Below are positions 53,958 to 62,358 of a stretch of DNA of 64,000 nucleotides, in pieces (position 1 is the stretch's first letter; every line of letters begins with the position of its first letter). Where the stretch lies: positions 372,001 to 436,000 of the forward strand of contig CP136340.1 of NCBI GenBank assembly GCA_032681305.1, given 5' to 3'. Below the pieces are notes generated by a model, which had not been told where the DNA came from, ran no database searches, and worked only from the letters and a program-made list of their open reading frames with translations. This DNA comes from HIMB114 sp008638005. Lineage in GTDB: Bacteria; Pseudomonadota; Alphaproteobacteria; Pelagibacterales; Pelagibacteraceae. The position numbers and the translations under genes were made by a program.

Positions 53958-54173
53958 TTCGGACCAGGGGGCGGTACCCTGCACCTCCACCAAATACAAC
54001 TCATGGGGGTGAAATAGGATCGACGGATGTCTAAAAGCTTTTCTTTCACTCGGTATGGTTCCGCCGTGATGGGCTAATTTATAAATGCTAACGAAAGTTA
54101 CGCTATTGCTGCTTAATTAACTTCGGTTAATTAATTAGCAGGGGTCCGGGGCACCTTGCAACAGAACGCCCCT
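53958..54173 (+). ncRNA. ssrA: Two-piece (permuted) tmRNA
   Basis: The tRNA-like 3' half precedes the 5' half, as in alphaproteobacteria. The acceptor piece ends CACCTCC-A-CCA (53982-53992) and pairs with GGGGGTG at 54005-54011, the start of the coding piece; the spacer 53993-54004 is removed. GAAATAGGATCGACGG follows. The tag reads GCT AAC GAA AGT TAC GCT ATT GCT GCT TAA (54087-54116), giving ANESYAIAA. The stop lies in a 9-bp hairpin closed by TTCG (54113-54134). CGGACC (53960-53965) pairs with GGTCCG (54143-54148) to join the pieces. A final GGGGC/GCCCC hairpin (54148-54172) may be the terminator. Exact mature ends are estimates. Confidence 0.93.
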
Positions 54174-55238
54174 TTATAAATTTTTTAAAACTGCATCTCC
54201 ACAAACTTTAGTATCTGCATCACCGGACAAGTCTTTAGTTCTATTTTTTTGATCTGACAAAGTTTTCTCAATTGATTTTATAATTCTGTCACCCGCTTCT
54301 TTTTCACCTAAGTAATCTAGCATCATTGCTCCTGACCAAATTTGACCGATTGGATTTGCAATTCCTTTTCCAGCAATATCGGGTGCTGAACCATGAACAG
54401 GTTCAAACAAAGATGGGAATTTATTTTCTGGATTAATATTTCCAGATGGTGCGATTCCAATTGTACCTGTACAAGCGGGACCAAGATCAGACAAAATATC
54501 ACCAAATAAATTTGATCCCACAACTACATCAAACCACTCCGGTGTAAGAACAAAACGAGCTGCAAGGATATCAATGTGATATTGGTCTGTTTTAATATCT
54601 GGATAATTCTTTTTATTTTCATCAAATCTTTCATCCCAATATGGCATGGTAATTGAAATACCATTTGATTTGGTTGCACTTGTAACTTTTTTTCTTGATC
54701 TAGTTTTTGCCAATTCAAAAGCAAATTTTTGAACACGATCTATTCCAATTTTTGACATAACAGTTTCTTGAATAACAATTTCTCGCTCAGACCCAGAGTA
54801 CATTCTGCCACCAACTGATGAATATTCTCCTTCGGTATTTTCTCTCACAATCATCATATCAATGTCACCTGGCTTTTTATTGGTTAAGGGGCAGGGAACT
54901 CCCGGCATTAATTTAACAGGTCTTAAATTAATATATTGATCAAAATCTCTTCTAAATTTTAATAAAGACCCCCACAAAGAAATGTGATCTGGCAACCTTT
55001 CAGGGTCTCCCACAGCTCCAAAAAAAATTGCATCATGTTTATTTAATTTTTCCTGCCAATCATCTGGTAACATTTTTCCATATTTTTCATAATAATCACA
55101 TGATGCAAAATCATATTCTTCTACAACTAATTTAAACTGATGTTGTTTGGCTACCTCTTTTAAAACTTTTAAACCTTCGGGAACAACTTCTTTTCCAATT
55201 CCATCACCTGCAATTGATGCTATTTTATATTCTTTCAT
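54174..55238 (-). CDS. Isocitrate/isopropylmalate dehydrogenase family, tartrate/D-malate dehydrogenase-like
   Basis: This is a 354-residue decarboxylating dehydrogenase. It has IAGDGIGKEVVPEGLKVL, GAVGDPERLPDHISLWGSLL, RENTEGEYSSVGGRMYSG and VGSNLFGDILSDLGPACTGT with metal-binding Asp residues. The DHISLWG and EGEYSSVGG patterns fit tartrate dehydrogenase/D-malate dehydrogenase (TtuC/DmlA) more closely than LeuB. The natural substrate is not certain. It overlaps the MazG-like gene by ATGA and converges on the tmRNA. Confidence 0.85.
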   Translation of the reverse strand: MKEYKIASIAGDGIGKEVVPEGLKVLKEVAKQHQFKLVVEEYDFASCDYYEKYGKMLPDDWQEKLNKHDAIFFGAVGDPERLPDHISLWGSLLKFRRDFDQYINLRPVKLMPGVPCPLTNKKPGDIDMMIVRENTEGEYSSVGGRMYSGSEREIVIQETVMSKIGIDRVQKFAFELAKTRSRKKVTSATKSNGISITMPYWDERFDENKKNYPDIKTDQYHIDILAARFVLTPEWFDVVVGSNLFGDILSDLGPACTGTIGIAPSGNINPENKFPSLFEPVHGSAPDIAGKGIANPIGQIWSGAMMLDYLGEKEAGDRIIKSIEKTLSDQKNRTKDLSGDADTKVCGDAVLKNL

Positions 55239-55606
55239 TTAATAAATTTTTCAAAATTTGGTTTAAAATAATTTGGCCCTTTCAATACTTTTCCATCCTC
55301 ATTATATATAGGCTTTCCATTTTCGTCTAATTTACTCATATTTGATCTTTGCACCTCATCAAAACAGCCATCTAAATCAATACCAAATGCATGCCCCGCT
55401 CCATAAGTTACATACAAAATATCAGTAAGTGCATCAGCAACTTCCTTAATATCTTTGTTTTTAATCGCTTCTTTAAGCTCCAAAAATTCTTCTTCAATTA
55501 ATTTCACTCTTAAATCTTGAATTTTTTCACTTGGAAAACTTGGAGACTGTTTGACTTCTTGCCCAAAGGTTTCCATAAATTTTTTGACACTGATAAAATT
55601 ACTCAT
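55235..55606 (-). CDS. MazG-like nucleotide pyrophosphohydrolase
   Basis: This 123-residue protein shows the all-alpha NTP pyrophosphatase pattern: LRVKLIEEEFLELKEAI, then EVADALTDILYVTYGAG. A C-terminal tail with GKPIYNEDGKVLKGPNY follows. Such enzymes hydrolyse dNTPs or related nucleotides, and similar short forms occur in phages. It overlaps the dehydrogenase gene and is divergent from the FGE-fold gene by 21 bases. The substrate is not known. Confidence 0.8.
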   Translation of the reverse strand: MSNFISVKKFMETFGQEVKQSPSFPSEKIQDLRVKLIEEEFLELKEAIKNKDIKEVADALTDILYVTYGAGHAFGIDLDGCFDEVQRSNMSKLDENGKPIYNEDGKVLKGPNYFKPNFEKFIK

Positions 55607-55627
55607 ATATTTAATCTAACACTAAAT

Positions 55628-56317
55628 ATGAAATTAGTTATCAATTTATTTCTGTTATTCTTTTTATCCACAAACTTATTTGCTTTTGAAAATCCTAAAA
55701 TAAATTTAGGGAAATTTTCACTCAATAAATATGAAATTACCATCAAAGAGTTTGAAGATTATGCAAACCAAAAAAATTTCAAAACCTTGGCTGAAAAGAA
55801 AGGTGGTGGGTTTGAATGGGGCGCTGGATGGGAAAGAAGATCTGGATGGACTTACAAAACCCCTTTTGGAAAAAAACCTGAAAGTATTTTAGAGCCAGCT
55901 GTACATATCAATAGGTTTGAAGCTGAAGATTTTTGTAAATTTAAAGGTGGAAGGTTACCTTCATTTAATGAATGGAAATTAGCTGCATATACTCAAGTAT
56001 TAAATTCAAATAAATTCATAAAAGACAAAACATATATTTATCCAAGTGGAGATAAGCCTGAAGGATTAAATTCTCAGGGAGTTTTGAATTATAATAAACA
56101 TGTAGACGTAACATTATTACCAGATGGAATTAATAATCTTGTGGCCATGGGTGGAAATGCGTGGGAATGGATTAGTGATACAAAAGGAAATGACTCTTTA
56201 ACTGCCGGAGCTTCATGGTGGTATGGGGCATCAAAAACTAAAGTGACTGGAGCGCAATACAAACCTTCAAATTTCTATGCAATTTATGTTGGATTTAGAT
56301 GTGCATTTGATAACTAA
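55628..56317 (+). CDS. Secreted formylglycine-generating-enzyme-fold protein
   Basis: This 229-residue precursor has a signal peptide (about 1-20, cleaved near LFA). The mature part is a short FGE-sulfatase (SUMF1/EgtB/PvdO) domain, with LNKYEITIKEFEDYAN, FCKFKGGRLPSFNEWKLAA, MGGNAWEWISD and the terminal YVGFRCAFDN. The two cysteines correspond to the structural disulfide of FGE; the catalytic Cys pair of true FGE is missing. So sulfatase activation is unlikely and the role is unknown. The ATG at 55628 is chosen for the signal peptide. Glutaredoxin follows after five bases and then CcdA. Confidence 0.82.
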   Translation: MKLVINLFLLFFLSTNLFAFENPKINLGKFSLNKYEITIKEFEDYANQKNFKTLAEKKGGGFEWGAGWERRSGWTYKTPFGKKPESILEPAVHINRFEAEDFCKFKGGRLPSFNEWKLAAYTQVLNSNKFIKDKTYIYPSGDKPEGLNSQGVLNYNKHVDVTLLPDGINNLVAMGGNAWEWISDTKGNDSLTAGASWWYGASKTKVTGAQYKPSNFYAIYVGFRCAFDN

Positions 56318-56322
56318 ATAAT

Positions 56323-56580
56323 ATGATTAATGTCGACATTTACACTACTCCCTACTGCCCTTTTTGTATCAGGGCAAAAAAACTTCTAGCAAATAAAAAA
56401 GTTGAATTTAACGAAATCGATCTTTCTGAAAATCCAGATAAATTTGAAGAAATGCTTTCGAAGTCTAATGGAGCAAGAACCGTTCCTCAAATTTTTGTTA
56501 ACGGTGAACACATTGGAGATTGCGATCATATTCATGATCTTGATCAAAAAGGTGAGCTTGATAAAATTTTAAAAGTTTAA
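56323..56580 (+). CDS. grxC: Glutaredoxin 3 (GrxC)
   Basis: This 85-residue thioredoxin-fold protein has active site YTTPYCPFCIRAKKLL (CPFC) and the glutathione-binding GARTVPQIFVNGEHIGDCDHI. It reduces disulfides in the cytoplasm with glutathione. It overlaps ccdA by one base. Confidence 0.93.
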   Translation: MINVDIYTTPYCPFCIRAKKLLANKKVEFNEIDLSENPDKFEEMLSKSNGARTVPQIFVNGEHIGDCDHIHDLDQKGELDKILKV

Positions 56581-57293
56581 TGAGCTTATATTTTTTATCT
56601 TTTTTAGCTGGGATAATTAGTTTTTTATCACCTTGTGTTTTACCTTTAATTCCAGGTTATATTTCATTCATTAATGGAACTACATTGGAAGGATTAGAAG
56701 ATAAAAAGAAAAACTTTATTTTCCGAGAAACATTGCTCTTTTCAGTTGGATTTTCGATTGTCTTTATATCTTTAGGAGCAACTGCAACAATGTTTGGTTC
56801 TCTTATGCTTGAATATTCAAGGATTTTTACATTTATAGTTGGCGTTATAATAATTTTTTTTAGCCTAAACATGATTGGGCTTTTGCAATTTAGATTGCTA
56901 AATCAAGAATTAAAGTATCATTTTCATAATCAAATAACTAAACCTTATATGTCTTTGCTAGTTGGAATTGGTTTTGGTTTTGGATGGTCCCCTTGCATTG
57001 GTCCAATTCTTGGGTCTGTTTTAGCTTTAGCTTCACTTGAAACAACTTTAATGAAAGGTATTATTTTACTTAGCATTTATTCAATTGGTCTTGCTATTCC
57101 TTTTATTTTATCAGGTTTATTTATTACTAAATTTCTAGTTTTTTCTAAAAAAACCAGAATGCATATTGTAAAAATTCAAAAAATTAGTGGCTATATATTA
57201 CTAGTTACAGGAGTTTTAATTGTAACAGGTAAATTACAAACACTTGGTTTTTATTTATTAGATTGGTTTCCTTTTTTAGCAAAACTTGGATAA
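56580..57293 (+). CDS. ccdA: Cytochrome c biogenesis protein CcdA (DsbD-like)
   Basis: This is a 237-residue membrane protein with six helices. Its two redox cysteines are in SPCVLPLIPGYISF and WSPCIGPILGS, the LSPCVLP pattern of CcdA. CcdA carries electrons across the inner membrane to periplasmic thiol proteins, for cytochrome c maturation and similar uses. In this operon the FGE-fold protein is a possible periplasmic target, which is inference. Confidence 0.93.
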   Translation: MSLYFLSFLAGIISFLSPCVLPLIPGYISFINGTTLEGLEDKKKNFIFRETLLFSVGFSIVFISLGATATMFGSLMLEYSRIFTFIVGVIIIFFSLNMIGLLQFRLLNQELKYHFHNQITKPYMSLLVGIGFGFGWSPCIGPILGSVLALASLETTLMKGIILLSIYSIGLAIPFILSGLFITKFLVFSKKTRMHIVKIQKISGYILLVTGVLIVTGKLQTLGFYLLDWFPFLAKLG

Positions 57294-57337
57294 TTAAATT
57301 TTAGACTGATACTGGGCTCGAAATTTTAAAATAAATG

Positions 57338-58222
57338 CTATTTAAATTTGGTAGATACAATTATTCCTATTAAAATAAATAAAGCACCAAATATATGAAA
57401 GTTAGCCAATCTCTCACCTAATAAAAAGATAGCCATCAAGCTACTAAAAACTGGCATCAGATGAAGAAATACTCCTGAACGACTTGGTCCAATTATTTTA
57501 ATTGCTCCAATCCAAAAAATATATGCTCCAATTCCTGCAAAAATCACAACATAGCCAACTGTCAATAATACTGGAATATTGAGTTTTAAGTATTGTGCAT
57601 TATGCAATTCATATAAATAGAAAGGAATTAAAAAAATTAATCCAATAAAAATTAAAGTTTGAAGTAAAGCTAAGGGATCAAGATTAATTTTTTTTTCTTT
57701 TACCATAATGGAATATGTTGCCCATGAAATCATAGCAACTAATATCCAAAGATCCCCTTTATTCAAATTTAAACTAAGTAACGTACTCAATTGAAATTTA
57801 GTAATAATAATTAGAACACCTATTAAAGAAGTAATTACTCCTAAAATTTGATTAATTTTAATTTTTTCATTGGTAAAACATGACGAGAAAAAAATAATTA
57901 AAACTGGGATTGTTGAAATCATTAATACGCCATTTAAAACTTGTGTGAAATTGAGAGAATAATAAACGACTGAGTTAAAAATAGTTATACTGGTAAAGCC
58001 CATTATAGATAATGGTATTATTTTTTTTTTTATCTCATGAAAATTTTCAGTAATTTTTGTATAGGTAAAAGGGAACAAAATAATAAAAGCAATTAACCAT
58101 CTATAAAAGTTAAGTGAAAACGGAGGTATTTCAAATAAAGAGGCAACTTTACCAACTATAAAATTTCCAGCCCAAAAAAGAGTGCAAAGTACTAAAAAAA
58201 TATAAGCTTTAATATTTTGCAT
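57338..58222 (-). CDS. DMT superfamily transporter, EamA type
   Basis: This 294-residue protein has ten hydrophobic helices in two EamA repeats. The first begins LCTLFWAGNFIVGKVA and the second LWILVAMISWATYSIMVKEK. Substrate unknown; family members move metabolites, amino acids or nucleotide sugars. It is 12 bases downstream of the DUF6356 gene and converges on ccdA. Confidence 0.87.
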   Translation of the reverse strand: MQNIKAYIFLVLCTLFWAGNFIVGKVASLFEIPPFSLNFYRWLIAFIILFPFTYTKITENFHEIKKKIIPLSIMGFTSITIFNSVVYYSLNFTQVLNGVLMISTIPVLIIFFSSCFTNEKIKINQILGVITSLIGVLIIITKFQLSTLLSLNLNKGDLWILVAMISWATYSIMVKEKKINLDPLALLQTLIFIGLIFLIPFYLYELHNAQYLKLNIPVLLTVGYVVIFAGIGAYIFWIGAIKIIGPSRSGVFLHLMPVFSSLMAIFLLGERLANFHIFGALFILIGIIVSTKFK

Positions 58223-58234
58223 TTATAAGATTTG

Positions 58235-58459
58235 CTAAATATTTTTCTCTTCTCTCATCTTATAAATAGGTTCCATATCCTCATGTAATTTTTTTAAATT
58301 TGTACTTGTGTCATATTCAAACAATGCAGGACAAATACCATGAACAAAAGCTGTGAAAGATGACTTTAAACATATCAGACTAGCTCTGAAAGCAAATTTT
58401 TGATGTTCAAAATAAGTTTTATTAGCTGCTTTTAAATGTTGATTAATTTTTTTGATCAT
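58235..58459 (-). CDS. Small DUF6356-like protein
   Basis: This 74-residue protein has an N-terminal basic part, a short hydrophobic stretch FAFRASLICLKSSFTAFVHGICPALF and LKKLHEDMEPIY. The pattern resembles the DUF6356 family of alphaproteobacteria. No function is known to me. It lies between bactofilin and the EamA transporter. Confidence 0.65.
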   Translation of the reverse strand: MIKKINQHLKAANKTYFEHQKFAFRASLICLKSSFTAFVHGICPALFEYDTSTNLKKLHEDMEPIYKMREEKNI

Positions 58460-58487
58460 AATTCTATTATAGAATTATTTACTGAAT

Positions 58488-58946
58488 TTAGTTTTGATTG
58501 ACAGCTTTTTTTTCGTTCTCTTCAATATCTATTTGCTGATCTTGTTTTTTTTCTGCTGGTTTTTTCGTATCTTTTTTACTTTGGCTGGTTGAAGATTGAT
58601 TATTTTGCTTAACTCTTTTTATATAACCTTCTACATCCGCACCTTCATCAATTTTTAAATTATCTTTAAAATAAATATCACCTTTTATCGTTGCTGTTTT
58701 TCCAATTTTAATATCATCAGCATAAATTTCACCTTCAATGAACCCAAACACTTCAAACTTGGCCGCTTTAATTCCACCAATAACAGAACCTGTTTCTAAA
58801 ATTTTCAAATTTGCAGCTTTGACGCTGCCATTCATTATACCTGCAACTTCAATAGAGCCTCGGCAGACTAAATCTCCCTCAATATTTAATCCTTCTCCAA
58901 TTAAAGAAGTTCCATCTTCAGTTTGAGGGCTAGAATTTTTAAACAT
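58488..58946 (-). CDS. Bactofilin (polymer-forming cytoskeletal protein)
   Basis: This is a 152-residue protein with a beta-helical DUF583 core (about 14-105). The core is visible as repeating SLIGEGLNIEGDLVCRGSIE, GSVKAANLKILETGSVIGGI, EGEIYADDIKIGKTATIKGD and DNLKIDEGADVEGYI. A Lys/Glu-rich tail follows. Bactofilins polymerise without nucleotides and recruit cell wall enzymes. It is 74 bases downstream of rodA. Confidence 0.92.
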   Translation of the reverse strand: MFKNSSPQTEDGTSLIGEGLNIEGDLVCRGSIEVAGIMNGSVKAANLKILETGSVIGGIKAAKFEVFGFIEGEIYADDIKIGKTATIKGDIYFKDNLKIDEGADVEGYIKRVKQNNQSSTSQSKKDTKKPAEKKQDQQIDIEENEKKAVNQN

Positions 58947-59020
58947 GGAAAAGTTATACTAACTATATTTAAAAGAGTCTAAGGATTTTAGCTTAAATTT
59001 ACCCCTATTTTGATTAATTT

Positions 59021-60139
59021 TTAATAAAGATTTTCATCTTTATGTATTTTTGCACTGGTCACTAATCCTAAAGAAAACATCGATGTAACCATAGCAGTCC
59101 CTCCATAAGACATTATAGGAATTGGCACTCCAACAACTGGAAGTAGACCAGTTACCATCCCAATATTAACGGCAATATAAACAAAAAAATTAAATGAAAT
59201 ACCAAAGCATAATAACCTACCAAATGTTGATCTTGATAATTTAGAAATATGATCAATTCTAAAAATCAAAAATAAAAATAATAATAATAATAAAATGCTG
59301 CCAAAAAAACCGAATTGCTCAGCAAATGCTGTAAAAATAAAATCAGTATGCGGCTCTGGTAAAAAAGATAAATTACTTTGAGATCCTTCCATGTATCCCT
59401 GGCCAAATAAACCTCCAGACCCAATTGCTATTTTAGATTGAATAACATGATAACCTGCTCCTGTTGGATCATTTTCTGGGTTAAGAAAAGTTAATATTCT
59501 CTCTTTTTGATATGGTTTCAAAAACGCAATAGATAAAGGAGCCAAAATTAATAATGAAAGAGTCCCAAAAATAAAAATCTTAAGTTTTAAACCCGCCAAC
59601 CACAAAATTGAAATTGCAACTAATAATATAAAAAGCGCTGTACCTAAATCTGGCTGTTTGATTACTAAAATAAATGGAAGAATAATTAAGGTAATCGGTA
59701 GAACTAAATTTTTAATCCGATCAATTTCATCAGTCTTTATATATTGATAATACCTTGCTAGAGCTAAAATAACTGCAACTTTCATTAATTCTGAAGGTTG
59801 TAAATTAAATAACCCAATATCTAACCACCTCTTTGCACCCTTTCCAACAAGTCCAAAAGAATCTACAAAAATAAGCAACAAAATTACAAAGCCATAAAAA
59901 AAATATGAAGCTCTATACCAAAATTTTATATTTATTGTTGCAACAATAAAAAAAATAAAAAAAGAAAAAATAATTCTGTAAGAATGTTTTTGTAAAATAT
60001 TATTATTATTAAAATCAAGACTTGATAAAGTTAATAAACTTACCAACGAAATAAATATGATTAAAGAAAGTATAATCCAATCAAATGATTTTATCTTTGT
60101 AAAAAAAATTTGAAAAATATTTTGGTTTAAACTAGGCAT
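59021..60139 (-). CDS. mrdB: Rod shape-determining protein RodA
   Basis: RodA of 372 residues is a SEDS peptidoglycan glycosyltransferase with about ten helices. Typical blocks are RWLDIGLFNLQPSELMKVAVIL, KQPDLGTALFILLVA, GLFGQGYMEGSQSNLSFLPEPHTDFIF and PVVGVPIPIMSYGGTAM. It works with PBP2, encoded just upstream, and overlaps that gene by eight bases. Confidence 0.95.
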   Translation of the reverse strand: MPSLNQNIFQIFFTKIKSFDWIILSLIIFISLVSLLTLSSLDFNNNNILQKHSYRIIFSFFIFFIVATINIKFWYRASYFFYGFVILLLIFVDSFGLVGKGAKRWLDIGLFNLQPSELMKVAVILALARYYQYIKTDEIDRIKNLVLPITLIILPFILVIKQPDLGTALFILLVAISILWLAGLKLKIFIFGTLSLLILAPLSIAFLKPYQKERILTFLNPENDPTGAGYHVIQSKIAIGSGGLFGQGYMEGSQSNLSFLPEPHTDFIFTAFAEQFGFFGSILLLLLFLFLIFRIDHISKLSRSTFGRLLCFGISFNFFVYIAVNIGMVTGLLPVVGVPIPIMSYGGTAMVTSMFSLGLVTSAKIHKDENLY

Positions 60140-61979
60140 TAGAACCTTTTGGGTAATATAAACTAAATACTTTTTCCATTACTTGTTTTGCAATAGGAGC
60201 AGCTTTTGATGAACCTGATCCACCATGATCAATAACAACTGAAATTGCATATTCAGGTTTTTCAACAGGTCCATAACCCGTGAACAATGAATGGTCTCTA
60301 AACTTCCAAGGTAAATCTTTGTTTTTAATATCTCGCTCTCTTTGTTCGGCACTAATTCTTCTAACCTGAGAGGTTCCTGTTTTGCCACAAAATTTAAGAT
60401 CTCCTTTTATTCTAGAACTATAAGACGTACCTTTATATTCATTGGTCGCAACGTATAAAGCATCCTGTAAAAATTTAAGATGCTCTTCTTTTTCGATTAA
60501 TTTCTCACCAAATTCAAAATTATCATTAACATTGAATGAAGGTGTAATAGCAAAACCACCATTTCCAATTTGGGCTATCATTTTACAAAGTTGGATTGGT
60601 GTAGTTTGAATATACCCCTGTCCAATCCCAGCTATAATTGTTTCACCAAGATACCAAGGTTGTCCAACATATTTTTTTTTCCATTTTGTATTTGGAAAAA
60701 CTCCATTTTTTTCTTCAATAAAATTATTTAAAACATAATTTCCCAATCCAAATCTTACTGCTGTTTTATGCAACCTATCTACACCTAATAATCTTGAAAC
60801 TTCATAAAAATAAATATCACAAGACTCTTTTATTGCAGTTTTCATATTCATGACTCCGTGACCTCTTTCTTTCCAGCAGTGATATTTTTGTCCAAAATAT
60901 TCAACAGACTCGGAGCATTTAATTTGTAGTTTTTCATTAACAATCTTATTTTCAAGTGCAGATAATGCAACTAACATTTTGATTGTACTTCCAGGCGGAT
61001 ATTGTGAAGAAAGAGCCTTATTACTTAATGGTTTTTTTTCATTTTTTAAATAATTTTTATACTGAAAACTATCAATACCGTATGTAAATAAATTAGCATC
61101 AAAAGATGGCGATGATACACAGCACCTAATCTCACCTTTAGTTGTCATTACAATGACCGAACCGCTATCCTCTCCTAAAGCCTTTTTAGCAAACACTTGT
61201 AAATCAGAATCTAATGTAGAATAAAAGTCTTTTCCCTTAACTCCCTCCTCATATCCTACTTGTTTGACTTGCCTTCCTAAAGCGTCAGTCTCAATAATTG
61301 ATTTTCCAGGATAACCGATCATTTGATTTTCAAATTTTTTTTCAATTCCCTTTTTCCCAATTTTTAAATTAGGAATATAAAGTAAATCTTTTGAAATTGA
61401 GTTTAATTCCTTGGCATTGGGCTCGCTTACATAACCTAAAATATGGGAGAACGCCTCAGGGTATTTGTAAGTTCTTTCATAGGTTACGACGGGCTGAACA
61501 TAAGAGATTTTATCTAAATTGTAGTTAATATTTGAAATCGTTTTCCAAGATAATTTTTTATCAATAATAAAAGCTTCAAGTTTTCTGTTTTTTTTATGCC
61601 TATAAATTTGTTTTTTAAATTTGTTAATTTCTAAAATATCAAAATTTACATAATCTCTTAAACTGTAAAAAAATTCATTTAAATTTTTAATTTCATTTGG
61701 AAAAATACTAAGTTGATAAACTTGATTATTAGATGCAATAATTCTATCTTTAAAATCTAGAATATTTCCCCTTTCAGGAACTTCTTTAATTTCTCTGTAT
61801 CTGTTTCTATCAGATAAGTACTGGTACTCTTTTCTTTTAAATATTTGAAGGTAAAGCAATCTTGAAGCTAATATTCCAAAAAAACTAAATTTAGCTAATG
61901 TTAAAATAAAACCTCTCCTTGAGATCGTTTTTGTCTTACTCTCTAAACCTTTTTTTACTTTTGGACTGAAATATTCCAT
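60132..61979 (-). CDS. mrdA: Penicillin-binding protein 2
   Basis: This is a transpeptidase of 615 residues for side-wall peptidoglycan. It has a basic start, one membrane helix (about 25-43), a dimerisation domain with DRNRYREIKEVPERGNILDF, and the catalytic motifs YPPGSTIKML (SxxK), KESCDIYFYE (SxN) and FCGKTGTSQVRR (KTG). It pairs with RodA. It is divergent from rpsU across 69 bases. Confidence 0.95.
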   Translation of the reverse strand: MEYFSPKVKKGLESKTKTISRRGFILTLAKFSFFGILASRLLYLQIFKRKEYQYLSDRNRYREIKEVPERGNILDFKDRIIASNNQVYQLSIFPNEIKNLNEFFYSLRDYVNFDILEINKFKKQIYRHKKNRKLEAFIIDKKLSWKTISNINYNLDKISYVQPVVTYERTYKYPEAFSHILGYVSEPNAKELNSISKDLLYIPNLKIGKKGIEKKFENQMIGYPGKSIIETDALGRQVKQVGYEEGVKGKDFYSTLDSDLQVFAKKALGEDSGSVIVMTTKGEIRCCVSSPSFDANLFTYGIDSFQYKNYLKNEKKPLSNKALSSQYPPGSTIKMLVALSALENKIVNEKLQIKCSESVEYFGQKYHCWKERGHGVMNMKTAIKESCDIYFYEVSRLLGVDRLHKTAVRFGLGNYVLNNFIEEKNGVFPNTKWKKKYVGQPWYLGETIIAGIGQGYIQTTPIQLCKMIAQIGNGGFAITPSFNVNDNFEFGEKLIEKEEHLKFLQDALYVATNEYKGTSYSSRIKGDLKFCGKTGTSQVRRISAEQRERDIKNKDLPWKFRDHSLFTGYGPVEKPEYAISVVIDHGGSGSSKAAPIAKQVMEKVFSLYYPKGSNA

Positions 61980-62036
61980 TATTAGTTTAGTTATATATAG
62001 ACTTTTTTAATTCAAAATGCTATCTGACCCGCCTTT

Positions 62037-62043
62037 AGGAGGT
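62037..62043 (+). promoter_or_regulatory. Full Shine-Dalgarno sequence deciding the rpsU ATT start
   Basis: AGGAGGT is a seven-base perfect match to the anti-Shine-Dalgarno sequence of 16S rRNA and is the strongest ribosome site noticed in the window. Six bases lie between GGAGG and the ATT at 62049. Neither an ATG, GTG nor TTG occurs in frame near it; an upstream in-frame TAG at 62043-62045 sets the limit. Confidence 0.85.
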
Positions 62044-62048
62044 AGGTT

Positions 62049-62243
62049 ATTAAAATAGAAGTCAAAAATGATAATTTAGAACAGGCTTTAAGAGTTTTGA
62101 AAAAGAAACTTCAAAAAGAAGGGACTTTTAGGATTTTAAAGCAAAAAAGCCATTTTGAAAAACCTTCTGAAAAGAAAAAAAGAGAAAAAGAAGAAAGTAT
62201 TAAAAAGTTTAAAAAATTAAGAAAATTAAAAGCTAGATTTTAA
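62049..62243 (+). CDS. rpsU: 30S ribosomal protein S21, ATT start codon
   Basis: This 64-residue protein is S21: after the start it reads KIEVKNDNLEQALRVLKKKL, then QKEGTFRILKQKSHFEKPSE and a basic helical tail ending LKARF. S21 acts in translation initiation on the 30S subunit. Alignment with the usual alphaproteobacterial start (M-Q-V-L-V-R-D-N-N) puts the first Met exactly at the ATT at 62049. The only in-frame codons before it back to a TAG are GTT, so no normal start exists; the next TTG is 16 codons inside. The strong ribosome site upstream supports ATT as the real start. tRNA-fMet follows 24 bases later on the same strand. A sequence error (ATT for ATG) is the main alternative. Confidence 0.9.
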   Translation: MKIEVKNDNLEQALRVLKKKLQKEGTFRILKQKSHFEKPSEKKKREKEESIKKFKKLRKLKARF

Positions 62244-62267
62244 TTTTACTTACATATTTCTAAATAT

Positions 62268-62344
<77 letters not shown>

Positions 62345-62358
62345 ATTACAATATTTGA

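Noticed and set aside
54174..55238. Calling this gene leuB because leuA and ilv genes are near
   Set aside because: The DHISLWG and EGEYSSVGG motifs fit tartrate/D-malate dehydrogenase better, and it is not in the leuA operon.
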